Assembly (NCBI GenBank): GCA_949825065.1
Contig: OX463842.1
Coordinates: 5,917,723 to 5,981,722 of the forward strand
From: Odontocerum albicorne
Taxonomy: Eukaryota; Arthropoda; Insecta; Trichoptera; Odontoceridae
DNA: 64,000 bases
Direction: 5' to 3'
This document shows, one piece after another, positions 44,013-53,910 of this stretch (position 1 is the stretch's first letter; every line of letters starts with the position of its first letter). Under the pieces are notes generated by a model that was not told the DNA's origin, did no database searches, and saw only the letters and a list, made by a program, of their open reading frames with translations. The translations under genes and the position numbers were made by a program.

Positions 44013-44550
44013 ACCTGTGGCGTGACGTGCAAGACAAACCACACTTATTATTCAAACCTTGTATTTAACTAAAAAATTAAAAAAAAATTACGTCTATATA
44101 TATGTTATACATTCAGTTAATTTTGTCATATTTCGTATATAAAAATGTATAAATATCCTTAATATGGATAGAGATTATGAGTTATCTCGCGACTACAAAG
44201 CGTGGTTGTATATTTTTTGGAGTCCATTAAAAAATGAGGCAAACACGTTTGATACATACACAAGTACCTTCAGTGCGGCATTTCTGTGGATAAATAAATA
44301 CTATAAAACAATGGGCTTACGATGGGTAGATGTAGACTTCGGAGCACTGTTTCTAAACCTATAGGTCACCATCTATCGTAGAGAAACGGATTTATTGTGG
44401 ATGGAATATTTAACTTTCATACTGAAGAACTTCCAGCGACTGATCTTATAATAGTCGTGCATATCGATTTTGACTTCCAGTGAATTCCGTTTTAACGCTG
44501 GTTAACTTTTAAATATAATTTCATCAGATTTTTAAGCAAAAAATAAATGC
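44013..44550. other. Unassigned DNA
   Basis: A 66-codon plus frame at 44164-44364 (starting MDRDYELSRDYKAWLY) has no recognisable domain and no exon signals I can support. Confidence 0.35.
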
Positions 44551-45959
44551 AAATAAAATATAGCATTATGATGGTTTAATACTGTATACTGAAAGATCTA
44601 AGAATAAAATAAAATATAGCATTATGATGGTTTAATACTGTATACTGAAAGATCTAAGAATAAAATAAAATATAGTATTATGATGGTTTAATCAAATAAA
44701 ATATAGCATTATGATGGTTTAATACTGTATACTGAAAGATCTAAGAATAAAATAAAATATAGCATTTTGATGGTTTAATCAAATAAAATATAGCATTATG
44801 ATGGTTTAATACTGTATACTGAAAGATCTAAGAATAAAATAAAATATAGCATTTTGATGGTTTAATCAAATAAAATATAGCATTATGATGGTTTAATACT
44901 GTATACTGAAAGATCTAAGAATAAAATAAAATATAGCAATTTGACGGTTTAATCAAATAAAATAAAGCATTATGATGGTTTAATACTGTATACTGAAAGA
45001 TCTAAGAATAAAATAAAATATAGCATTATGATGGTTTAATCAAATAAAATATAGCATTATGATGGTTTAATACTGTATACTGAAAGATCTAAGAATAAAA
45101 TAAAATATAGCATTATGATGGTTTAATACTGTATACTGAAAGATCTAAAAATAAAATAAAATAAAGCATTATGATGGTTTAATACTGTATACTGAAAGAT
45201 CTAAAAATAAAATAAAATATAGCATTATGATGGTTTAATACTGTTTACTGAAAGATCTAAGAATAAAATAAAATATAGCATTATGATGGTTTAATACTGT
45301 ATACTGAAAGATCTAAAAATAAAATAAAATATAGCATTATGATGGTTTAATACTGTTTACTGAAAGATCTAAGAATAAAATAAAATATAGCATTATGATG
45401 GTTTAATACTGTATACTGAAAGATCTAAAAATAAAATAAAATATAGCATTATGATGGTTTAATACTGTTTACTGAAAGATCTAAGAATAAAATAAAATAT
45501 AGCTTTATGATGGTTTAATACTGTATACTGAAAGATCTAAAAATAAAATAAAATATAGCATTATGATGGTTTAATCAAATAAATATAGCATTATGATGGT
45601 TTAATACTGTATACTGAAAGATCTAAAAATAAAATAAAATATAGCATTATGATGGTTTAATACTGTTTACTGAAAGATCTAAGAATAAAATAAAATATAG
45701 CATTATGATGGTTTAATACTGTATACTGAAAGATCTAAAAATAAAATAAAATATAGCATTATGATGGTTTAATACTGTTTACTGAAAGATCTAAGAATAA
45801 AATAAAATATAGCATTATGATGGTTTAATACTGTATACTGAAAGATCTAAAAATAAAATAAAATATAGCATTATGATGGTTTAATACTGTTTACTGAAAG
45901 ATCTAAGAATAAAATAAAATATAGCATTATGATGGTTTAATACTGTTTACTGAAAGATC
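44551..45959. repeat. 56-bp satellite array with dimeric higher-order structure
   Basis: About 25 full or partial units of TAGCATTATGATGGTTTAAT, ACTGTATACTGAAAGATCTA and AGAATAAAATAAAATA. The first 1 kb mixes 56-bp units with a 31-bp deleted form that joins TTTAAT to CAAATAAAATA. From about 45200 two unit types alternate regularly: GTATACTG with CTAAAAATAAA, and GTTTACTG with CTAAGAATAAA, giving a 112-bp dimer repeated about six times. No coding content. Confidence 0.97.
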
Positions 45960-45964
45960 GGAAT

Positions 45965-46560
45965 AAAGTGATTTGAGATAAATGTGAACTTAAGGCTGAT
46001 GTTTAATTTAGCGAGATGAAAAATAGCTTCTGAGATAGTTTGGGCATGTAACTGTAGTAGCATTCAATGTTTAACAGAATACGGATAAAGTGATTAGGGA
46101 TAAATGTGAACTTAAAGCTAATGTTTTATTTAGCGAGATGAAAAAAAGCACGCTGAGATAGTTTGGGCATGTAAAACTGTAGTAGGATTCATGAAAACCC
46201 CTTAAAATCCAATATTTGGTCAGAATATGAAAACTTCATATGTGAAACTTTTCATGTTTTTATAAGATTTCCTAAATTAAAGTGACACTCAGCAAAAGTC
46301 ATTAAAAATGCTAGATGGCGGTGACTGGACATGTATACTGCTCGCAAGAGACTGACACTACAAGGAAGGTTTCTTGACGGGGCGTGGGAAAGGGAGAAGA
46401 TCAAAATTGAGATTGGTGTATGGTGTGACAGAGAACTGCTGTACACTGAGTATTAAAAAAAATAAAGGATGATGCTGCTTTAAAAGATAAGTGTGAGACA
46501 ATCCTGAAGGCAGCTAAGACCTATCCAGGGTTGTATATTTGATTATGATGATAGTATTCA
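45965..46560 (+). mobile_element. RT relic, tandemly duplicated 5' part
   Basis: GTGATTTGAGATAAATGTGAAC and GTTTAATTTAGCGAGATGAA at 45968 recur at 46088 (about 120 bp apart). Both read DKCELKA.VLFSEMK and then a GHV-like step, part of the dispersed LINE protein. From 46250 the sequence continues with a different, slightly GC-richer stretch (GGAAGGTTTCTTGACGGGGC) that I cannot identify. Confidence 0.5.
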
Positions 46561-46699
46561 ATGAAGCCATTAAGATATTTAACCTTGGACTAAGAGTTGC
46601 AACATGAATGACTGCAAGACACCGTACTGATGACTTTGTAGAAACAGGGATTCAGGGAGGCTAGAGACACTGTCGAATAATATAATACATCAATCAACA

Positions 46700-47323
46700 A
46701 TTCCCGGGACTAACCAACAGACGGTGCCTCTAATAACAAATCCATACCATTCTCAGTTAGTACCAACCTTAAGAACTTTCATGACATTCCGTCATTGTGT
46801 TTTTCAGTCTCAGTGGTTTTGGTGACGCTACTTTTGCTATTTTCAAAACAATGAAAAAAGCCGAATTTCGTGTGTTGATAAAACATTGCTTTTTAATAGG
46901 AAAAAATACCGTTCAAACTCAGCGATGGCTTGAAAAGTGTTATCCGGGCTCTGCTCCGTCGACAACAACCATTTGTCGGTGGTATGCTGATTTCAAACGC
47001 GGTCGTACAGACACAAATGATGCTGAACGCTCTGGTCGAGTTGCTTCCGCACCCACCGTATTCTCAGATTTGGCCCCCAGCGACTATTGACTGTTCGCAG
47101 ACCTCAAAAAGTGCTCCAGGGAAAGAGATTTGGCTCCAATGAAAAAGTGATTGCCGAAACTAACACCTATTTTGAAACCAAAGATAAATCGTTCTATACG
47201 GCTAGCATAGAAAAGTTAGGAAGCGTTGGAATGAATGTATCGCTCTTGAAGGAGACTATGTGATGAATAAAGAAGAATTTTGGCAAACAAATGTTGTTTC
47301 AGTAGTTAGTCCAGGGACTAATT
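46700..47323 (+). mobile_element. Internally deleted mariner (M3)
   Basis: The left end CCCGGGACTAACCAAC (46703) and the right end GTTAGTCCAGGGACTAA (to 47322) are imperfect inverted repeats. About 620 bp remain. The coding remnant keeps the N-terminal DNA-binding part and the C-terminal end, with the middle removed. Exact ends and the TA duplication cannot be fixed because the left end has small changes. Confidence 0.82.
46851..47265 (+). pseudogene. Mariner transposase with the catalytic core deleted
   Basis: Starts at MKKAEFRVLIKHCFLIGKNT and continues VQTQRWLEKCYPGSAPSTTT, ICRWYADFKRGRTDTNDAER and SGRVASAPT, the two helix-turn-helix segments of an irritans-like mariner. It then joins FSDLAPSDY, which carries the last catalytic aspartate, so roughly 190 residues with the first two catalytic aspartates are gone. 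A TGA (47088-47090) stands where the family has W. The remainder needs a frame change: LQGKRFGSNEKVIAETN, then YFETKDKSFYTASIEKL, and a final CIALEGDYV after another shift. Not functional. Confidence 0.88.
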
Positions 47324-47955
47324 GATCGATGTGTTAATCGTGGCAGATATAATAAGTTGCATCGCCATTCTTTAAGTTTGTTTTTGAAAACTTGATAAAA
47401 ATCAAACGTAAGAGTAATCGGTGAAATTGTTAAGAATCACTGATATAGAGAATAGAGGGTACACGGTTGAGGATAGAATATAGAGGCAATGTTGAGTGGC
47501 AGCTCGCTAATGCTCTCCTCTCTTCCCCATACGATAAGCTTTTTCTCCTTACCAAACACGTCCATCAAAAACATTTGCTAAGCTGAGCTTTTTCATCCTC
47601 TATACACCGTTATTTTCAGCTTGATGGAATTCCTATACTACTTTTTTCAGATTGTCAAGTATGTTTTATTAAAAAATATCGAACATAATTGTTGCATCTT
47701 TTGTGATAATTGATTATATATAAAACAAATTTGATTATTGTGATAGGTAAAAGGACACTTAAGCGTTGTTTATTTTGTTAATAAATTAATAAATTGTATA
47801 ATCTCTAATTCTAAGATTCTGGTGTTAAAAATAATTCAAAGTAAACATCAACGTTGCCCCGTTTGCATCAAATATTTTATTTGATTTTTTACTTACATTT
47901 TTGTCTCATATTATCTCGAAGATAAGAGACACATGTAAAGTTATTGTATTGTGTT
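47324..47955. other. Unassigned DNA
   Basis: Nothing recognised. Confidence 0.4.
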
Positions 47956-47959
47956 TATT

Positions 47960-48126
47960 TTTATTTTTTTATTGATTTTACACATGAAAAGAAAAATATA
48001 AATAATTAGCGAAAAAAACAACAGGTAATTTAATTTGGACACACATTTTTAATAGATCTGGGTGTGTTGCCTTTCCTTTATCGTGTCTCTAATAAACTAG
48101 GCTTTTGTCTGTTTTTCACTGAGGAC
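47960..48126 (-). mobile_element. LINE-B 3' end, copy 3
   Basis: Minus strand: CCTCAGTGAAAAACAGACAA, AAGCCTAGTTTATTAGAGAC, AGGAAAGGCAACACACCCAG and TAAATTACCTGTTGTTTTTT. It matches the last ~165 bases of copies 1 and 2. More diverged, and its tail is TTTTATTTTTATT-like rather than (TAA)n. Confidence 0.8.
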
Positions 48127-48726
48127 ATATAATTCATACAAATCTATTGCAACAATGATTAGCAAAACCTGTCTAAAAAACATTTCAAATATAACGAACA
48201 TTATGTTATTTTTTATTCCAATACCCAATATTGGAGTTCTTAATACATAACAGAAAATCGATATTTAGGAGTACAACATTAAGGGATAAAATATGTCCAG
48301 CATGATCTACAGTAGAATATTGAGATCATCTTTTTACGAGAGCGACGTCACGTAGTAACGAAAAACGAACTGCATAAAGGGACTCCTCTTCCGGTGGCAA
48401 CACACCTGAGAGTGAAAAGAAGAGTAGCGATGAACGACTTAAAGTCCGACGTCACGGGGTGAAAAATACTTGGAGTCCTGTAAATATATTTATAAAGTTG
48501 TTTAAGGTATGTAGTTTAAACAGCTTAGCAAGGTTCTAGTACTTCATAAAAAAACTTCTAATACAATAAAACCACCTTTTACAATAAACGCCACTAGATT
48601 GGAGTAGTAAACGATAAAATATTGAGAGGACATCAGTTGACACTTTTCAAAAATAATTCCTTAATAATATGAGCGACACATTGTTTAGCATTGAGTAATG
48701 AAATCTTGGAACAGATTGCCCAATAT
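48127..48726. other. Unassigned DNA
   Basis: A GC-richer patch at 48330-48470 contains GACGTCACG twice. No gene recognised. Confidence 0.4.
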
Positions 48727-48745
48727 AGTTTGGAAATTTTAGGAT

Positions 48746-48753
48746 GTCCTATG
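48746..48753. repeat. hAT target duplication, left copy
   Basis: GTCCTATG directly precedes the hAT end CAGGGCTGTGGAG. The identical 8 bases follow the right end at 49716-49723. An 8-bp duplication is diagnostic of hAT insertion. Confidence 0.95.
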
Positions 48754-49715
48754 CAGGGCTGTGGAGTCGAAAAAAAAAACACGACTCCGACTCCGACTCC
48801 GATTCCTATATTTACCAACAACACGACTCCGACTCCACAACTCCAACTCAAAAAGCTCAATTTTATCAGGTTGTTTCCTACCTTTACATATAGCCATTTT
48901 TTTCATGTTATAGGGATAAAAATAAAACAAGATCAAACTGTAATAATTATTTATTAGAATTTATTCTTAAAAACAACATTGCTTCTATTAAATCTGTATT
49001 CGTAGAGGCTCTCAAATCAGAATTGAGAATTTTTAAGAGCGGAAAATAACCGCTCTAGGGTTGGCGGTAATGCTGTAACGATCAATGCTGAATCTTTTAC
49101 GATTTCTAGATACCGCTGTATGCCATTTCAACATTTAACTTATAAGTTCGGTCAATTTTTTCCATTATTTTCAATGCATCATAAAATTCAATTTTAAATT
49201 TGAAATAGAGTCTCCTTCATCTATATTGGGACTGTGATTCAAACGAGGACGTTTTAGTTTATCTTGTTCATTGAGATATTTTTCTAAATCGTCTTCAGAT
49301 TCAGCGGTGTCGGATGAAGATGATGATACTTCATGTACGCTGCCTGCTGTCGTCTCTTTTTCTAGTCGAAGGCCTTTCATAGGAACGGTTAATTCAAACA
49401 AAGCGTTTTTAGCTCTATTATTTGTTCTTCCGTCAATATGGATCGAACCATGGGGTTAACATAGATCCCAGCCAACAGAATTTTCTTTCGACGTGAGAAA
49501 GAAGGAGACAAACACATGTTCGTAGACTTTATGCATTAAATGGATCTCGGTGATTCACCATATCGGCGCGACTTGCGCCTGCAAGTTTAATATTCGTGCA
49601 CAATACACATTCATTATAATAATAAAAAAAATATATATTTTAAATTTTAACGAAAAAGTAGTCGGAGTCGCTCGTTTTTTACGACTCCAACTCCGACTCC
49701 GACTCCACAGCCCTG
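48754..49715 (-). mobile_element. hAT transposon, 962 bp, internally deleted
   Basis: Ends are CAGGGCTGTGGAGTCG and its inverse CGACTCCGACTCCACAGCCCTG, with GACTCC repeats inside both termini (48779-48842 and 49680-49708). GTCCTATG is duplicated on both sides without a mismatch, so insertion is recent or well preserved. A full hAT transposase is over 600 residues; only the C-terminal remnant is left. Confidence 0.95.
48947..49410 (-). pseudogene. hAT transposase C-terminal (dimerisation) remnant
   Basis: The minus strand reads FELTVPMKGLRLEKETTAGS (about 49400), an acidic SSSSSDTAESEDDLEKYLNE linker, and after stops TALPPTLERLFSALK. A one-base shift then gives LNSDLRASTNTDLIEAMLFL and RINSNK with a stop at 48947. 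'LPpt..ERlFSalk.i.sdlR......lieamlfLr.N' is the C-terminal dimerisation domain that follows the catalytic region in hAT transposases. The BED finger and the catalytic aspartates are absent. At least two stops and a frameshift. The 76-codon open piece at 49171-49401 is part of this and not a separate gene. Confidence 0.85.
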
Positions 49716-49723
49716 GTCCTATG
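49716..49723. repeat. hAT target duplication, right copy
   Basis: GTCCTATG follows the right hAT terminus; see the matching copy at 48746. Confidence 0.95.
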
Positions 49724-49913
49724 ACAGTTCACAAATTTGCCCCAATACAACCTTATGTAATGTATTTACCTAAATAACTTGCTATTTATTAGAATCGAGC
49801 CTTGTATTAAAGTTAATAAAATAATTAAAATTACTGAACATCGTTACAAGGTTGTATTGGGGCAAATTTGTGAGCTGTCACAGGACTCATCCTAGAATTT
49901 CCGAACTATAGTG

Positions 49914-50155
49914 TAGTGAGTGAGTGAGTGATGTGACATTGAACCGGTTCAGAAACCGTCTCGATAAGTTGCTAGTTTTTAAATAGGTTCATTTCCTACA
50001 TATAAACTCAAAAATTCAATCATTATACTTTTTTGTCTACTGTTTAGTTCTTTTAAGTTTTTAATAAATACCCGACGGAATTATATACCATATATTTTGT
50101 TCAATAATAAGTTTTAATATATTTGTAGGGTTTTTAAAAGTATTTTCGTCATCCT
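49914..50155. other. Unassigned AT-rich DNA
   Basis: A GTGAGTGAGTGAGTG run lies at 49917-49931. Confidence 0.5.
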
Positions 50156-50159
50156 TATT

Positions 50160-50800
50160 TTATAAGACAGTGCATGTCAAAAGAATGATTAAAATGTCAG
50201 AAATGCAAGTTGTGCGTGTAAGAGCAGAGCAGATTTTGAAAGAAGATTAAGTAAGAATGTATATGACAAAATAGGGAGTGGAGAGATAAGGGATAAATGT
50301 GAATTTAAGGCTGATGTGTTGAATAAGATGAAGGAGAGCACTCGGAGATAGTTAGAACATGTGGAATGAATGAATTAAGAAATAATAACAAAACAACTAC
50401 ATAGTGAAGATGTGAGGGAAAGGCGTGAAAGAGGATGATCAATAAAAGTATGGTTGTATGACGTGATTATATATTTTTTTAAATGTTAAAAATCAAAAAA
50501 TTTGTATGAAAGTCAAAATGTGTAAATGGTACATGTGGAAGAGGAGGAACGATGTCTAGTGAGATAGGAAAGTCTGACGCTCTGTCCTTTACCCACTACA
50601 ACAGGGAAGCAGCGTGATGGTATATGAACATATTTATAGATATAGATTATTATTCAGGCAACCTACCATTGTAAGCGTATTATATTTGAGTAGTATGAGA
50701 AGGTGTATGAATATGGAAGAAGCTAAAAATGTATGTTGAAATAGGTAAGTCTAGCGTTCTGTACTATTTTCTCACCTTGACATAGAAATAGGGTTATGGT
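50160..50800 (+). mobile_element. RT C-terminal relics, plus sense
   Basis: GAGATAAGGGATAAATGTGAA, TTAAGGCTGATGTGTTGAAT, AGAGCACTCGGAGATAGTTA, GTGAGGGAAAGGCGTGAAAG, then GTGGAAGAGGAGGAACGATG with a WRSVLYPLQQGS-like end by 50610. A second partial end follows at 50700-50800. Not translatable. Confidence 0.6.
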
Positions 50801-50804
50801 ATAT

Positions 50805-51010
50805 ATTGTAATTTGTTTTATCAAACGCTGTTTCTTCCACTTTTTGTAACAGTATAACCCTACCGGTTTCAAGGCATTCACTTCATCATCAGGGGAGCAA
50901 AAACAGTATTTTTTGTGCTTTCCTGATGATGAGGTGAACACCTTGAAACCAGTAGGGTTATACCGTTACAAAAAGTGGAATAAACAGTGTTTGATAACAC
51001 AAATTACAAT
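50805..51010. mobile_element. Nearly perfect 206-bp foldback element
   Basis: Left ATTGTAATTTGTTTTATCAA and right TTGATAACACAAATTACAAT are inverted. The interior CCACTTTTTGTAACAGTATA pairs with TATACCGTTACAAAAAGTGG, and CACTTCATCATCAGG pairs with CCTGATGATGAGGTG, down to a ~5-base centre (CAGTA). Arms are ~95-100 bp with few mismatches. A deleted relative lies at 14018-14109. No coding content. Confidence 0.92.
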
Positions 51011-51089
51011 GTCTTTAAACCTACACAACGTTAATGCCTTAACTGTAAATAAAATTATGCTATATGTGTATGAAAGTAAAAAAATGAGT

Positions 51090-51196
51090 AATAGAAGAGA
51101 TGTAAGAGTGTAGAGGAAGCTAAAGTTGTCCGCATGGATAGAAAAGTTTGGAAATCTGTCTTCTCTGCCTATCTCGTAAGGGACACAGCGGGGGGA
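51090..51196 (+). mobile_element. RT protein-end relic
   Basis: GTGTAGAGGAAGCTAAAGTTG, GATAGAAAAGTTTGGAAATC and TGTCTTCTCTGCCTATCTCG are the last bases of the dispersed LINE protein and 3' end, here 5'-truncated to ~100 bp. Confidence 0.6.
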
Positions 51197-51600
51197 TATG
51201 TATCATATGTTATGTATGTTATTTATGAAACTTGGTTATTTTTGTCAGTGACTTTAAAATTGATGTATCATATGTGGTTTTACCCTTTTCGTCATCCATA
51301 AGATCCCATATAACTATTGGATTGTGAGGAATCTGTACATGTATGTATCATATGTTATGCATGTCATTTATGAAACTCGGTAATTTTTGTCAGTGACTTT
51401 AAAATTGATGTATCATATGTGGTTTTAACCTTTTCGTCATCCATAAGATCCCATATCACCATTGGATTGTGAGAAATCTAGTTTGATAACCACGTTGAAT
51501 GCCCATGACTCTCCTCTCCATCCTTCTTTATGGAAACCAGTTCCGTTTGAGTGCCTGATTTTAGAAGATCGATAATGGCCTCATATATGGTTATGTTAAA
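51197..51600 (-). pseudogene. Duplicated coding-like segment of unknown family
   Basis: The minus strand between 51600 and 51480 reads ITIYEAIIDLLKSGTQTELV and SIKKDGEESHGHSTWLSN, then a TAG. The frame goes on ISHNPMVIWDLMDDEKVKTT and YDTSILKSLTKITEFHK to a stop at about 51363. The last part is repeated once more at 51197-51341 (unit 145 bp) with the same frame open and a few changes (NPIVIWDLMDDEKGKTTYDT). The amino-acid content looks like a real soluble protein rather than AT-rich noise, but I do not recognise the family. It may be an old host exon, a transposon gene or another captured piece. One in-frame stop makes it non-functional as it stands. Confidence 0.4.
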
Positions 51601-51699
51601 TAAATTCAAATACAAATCACTTTAGTTTATTTTATTTATTCAATTATTCGTATGCTGTCCCTTCAACTTATAGGAATTGGTGATTCAGATAAATTGAAA
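51601..51699. other. Unassigned AT-rich DNA
   Basis: Nothing recognised. Confidence 0.4.
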
Positions 51700-51970
51700 G
51701 CGTGGCCGGTAGACTACATTGGTTTTAGTTTTATAAATTGAGTGTTAAAGCTTAGGACCACTGGAGTAGGCATGGATTTTTTTTACGTAATCGCACGTGT
51801 TAGCAATACCACCTCACGTGGAAAGGCAGCAACTCGTCTAGCACGTTGGAGTATTACTACAAGGCGAAATTTTTTTAACATACTCCTGTTATAAATTTTT
51901 CGAGTACCATCGGGAATCGAACTCTCGGGGGAAAGTCAAACGTTTTACATACTAAGTTATCTGGTTTTAT
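51700..51970 (-). repeat. tRNA-derived SINE, family B
   Basis: The minus strand starts ATAACTTAGTATGTAAAACG (A-box region, about 51965) and GAGAGTTCGATTCCCGATGG (B-box). The body has CACGTGAGGTGGTATTGCTA, then ACACGTGCGATTACG and ATGCCTACTCCAGTGGTCC. Same order as 12220-12565 and 57230-57450. Confidence 0.75.
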
Positions 51971-52610
51971 TGAAATTTCTATTTGGGTCAACAAAAATAT
52001 CAACAGTTAACAGATTCCTTACGTTGATAAAAAAATATATAAATATCGTGAAGGTAATTGAAATTTTATTTTAAAGCTCTATTGAAATACGGATAGAATT
52101 TTCCTTTACAAAATATATTTATTATTTTATTAAAGTTCGCCTTTGATGATATGAACGTGTTTTTTTTTTATTTCAGGCTAATTTATCTTGTGAAATTGCT
52201 GAAAATATCACTTGGGTGCAGAAATAATGTAGGGAAAGTAATTTTTTAAAGTCAAACGCAACTGTTGCAATATTTCGCCTCGGACAGCTCACCGCTTATC
52301 GTTTCAACAATTTTTCTTCTTTGTTTTTCATTTCTCCTTTGTGCGGCTTTATTTGCAATACTAATATATTTCCCTTAAAAACGTTTTGTGACTTGTTTAG
52401 AAACAGGAAGATAATTTTCCGAACCATGAAAAAATTAAAAAAAAAACATTGATTTCACATCCTTAATCTTAAACTATAGTTCTCAAAACTAGACATGTGG
52501 TTTTCTTTATCTATTTCATAGGACTTTCATTATGTATTATACTTGTTTTATACAATGCAACTGGCGGATTAAATACTATATGGTAATTTTTTTCAACCAA
52601 TCAGAATGAT
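51971..52610. other. Unassigned AT-rich DNA
   Basis: Nothing recognised. Confidence 0.4.
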
Positions 52611-52611
52611 T

Positions 52612-53335
52612 TATTTATTCATTTATTTTTTCAAAACAGGCTTAGCCCAATTATTTTGAAAAATACAAGACATTAAAAAAGAAGAAAAATTACAAAGAAA
52701 AAAAATTATATTAAATAAAAAATAATGCATATGCATACAAACGAGTATATATACACAAACATATGATACACATATATTCACAGTCACTTAAGTATGTTGA
52801 TGAGTGCTTTCTAACGCGCTCAATCTAAGAAGAAAATTTACTTTTGCTTTTGGTAATGTGATATGAAATATGTCAGTATCCGAAGCAGTCCCGTTCAGAA
52901 GAGTTAAGGCCCTTTCAACAGGCATATCGGCTGGAAGACCCGTTCTTGCGTATGTTATTGATAACAGTTCTTATTGAGAACAGGAACATTTAACGCTAAT
53001 CTTTGTAGTCATGCTGGACAGCTCACAACTCCTCGAACGAGTTTGACAATGTATACCAGAAGACGCAGATCTCTTCTTACGCTCAAGGAGTTATACCCTA
53101 GCATGCCCAGTAGAAACTGAGTAGAATAAAGCCATGGATAGACACCAAACTCTCTCATATAGAGATATCGTAGATATTTTTTTTGTACTTTCTCCACCAT
53201 GAGCGAGTTCTGCGCCCCCATCGGGCTCCAAATGCAAGCATTGCTTTCTAGTTTGCTACGGATCAATGAACTAAACAACGTTTTGAGCACCAATTGGTTT
53301 TCAAACGACTTAGAGATTCTCATTAAAAATCCTAA
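52612..53335 (-). mobile_element. LINE-C, 5'-truncated copy with AATA-type tail
   Basis: The minus strand opens RISKSFENQLVLKTLFSSLI, then RSKLESNACIWSPMGAQNSL, MVEKVQKKYLRYLYMREFGV and YPWLYSTQFLLGMLGYNSLS, the thumb and C-terminal part of a Jockey/CR1-type RT ('RSKLEy...vWsP.......iEkvQ++flR.l'). After frameshifts it continues VERALTLLNGTASDTDIFHI and PKAKVNFLLRLSALE with a stop near 52790. The 3' untranslated region ends GGGCTAAGCCTGTTTTGAAA and AAATAAATGAATAAATAAAT at 52612. The first 104 codons are uninterrupted. Confidence 0.82.
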
Positions 53336-53565
53336 ATTATATTTGACTAAGCCTTAAGTGGAAACTACAACTTAATTCTTTTAAAAAATGAATCTTATGA
53401 ACGGGCAGGACAGGTTTCTTATGAACAAGGCCTTATCTTTTGGTTATAATATTTTTTTAATACTACTTGTTTCCCATTAATGAAGTTTCAGTTTGATTTC
53501 ATTGTACGAACATAGTCCTAAATTATTTTTTAAACTTTATCACCACCATAAAAGACGATAAATCA
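53336..53565. other. Unassigned AT-rich DNA
   Basis: Nothing recognised. The flank shows no clear target duplication with the 3' end of LINE-C. Confidence 0.4.
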
Positions 53566-53569
53566 AAGA

Positions 53570-53910
53570 CATCAAAAATAAATGTATGGATAAAACAGAT
53601 GTTCAAAGTAAGATTTAGAAAGAAGCTTTAAGATGGTTTGAAATTGTGGAAAAAATGAATGTGAAAGAATCTCTAAGCGAGTGTATAAATCAGAAGTCCG
53701 TGCGTGGAAGTGACAGACGGAGAAAATCGTAGTTAAATTTGAAATCATTATCTAATGACCAGATTTTTAAATGAGAAGAAGGAATAATGGAAGATGAAGA
53801 TATGAATTAATATGAAGGAGAGGAGAGGTGGTGTATTTGGGTAGAAAAGTATGGAAATCTGTTCACTCTGCCTACCCCACAAAAAATACGGCGTGATACT
53901 TTGTATTTAT
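53570..53910 (+). mobile_element. RT C-terminal relic, plus sense
   Basis: GAAGCTTTAAGATGGTTTGA, then a GAGGAGAGGTGGTGTATTTG stretch and GTAGAAAAGTATGGAAATCT with CACTCTGCCTACCCCAC. The order and the protein-end box fit the dispersed LINE family. Confidence 0.55.

Larger units (their letters stand above)
48727..49913. mobile_element. Older inverted-repeat element split by the hAT insertion
   Basis: Left arm: 48727-48753 continued at 49716-49758 (TTTGGAAATTTTAGGATGTCC, then ACAGTTCACAAATTTGCCCC and AATACAACCTT). Right arm, inverted, at 49847-49913 (AAGGTTGTATTGGGGCAAAT, TTGTGAGCTGTCACAGGACT, CATCCTAGAATTTCCGAAC). Arms are ~67 bp around an ~88-bp centre. Only by removing the hAT element do the arms align, so the inverted repeat came first. 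Confidence 0.85.

Noticed and set aside
44164..44364. 66-codon frame starting MDRDYELSRD
   Set aside because: Reads plausibly as protein but has no recognisable motif, splice context or second copy, so I could not support a gene call.
49171..49401. Separate acidic 76-residue protein
   Set aside because: It is the linker of the hAT transposase remnant and lies between the hAT inverted repeats.
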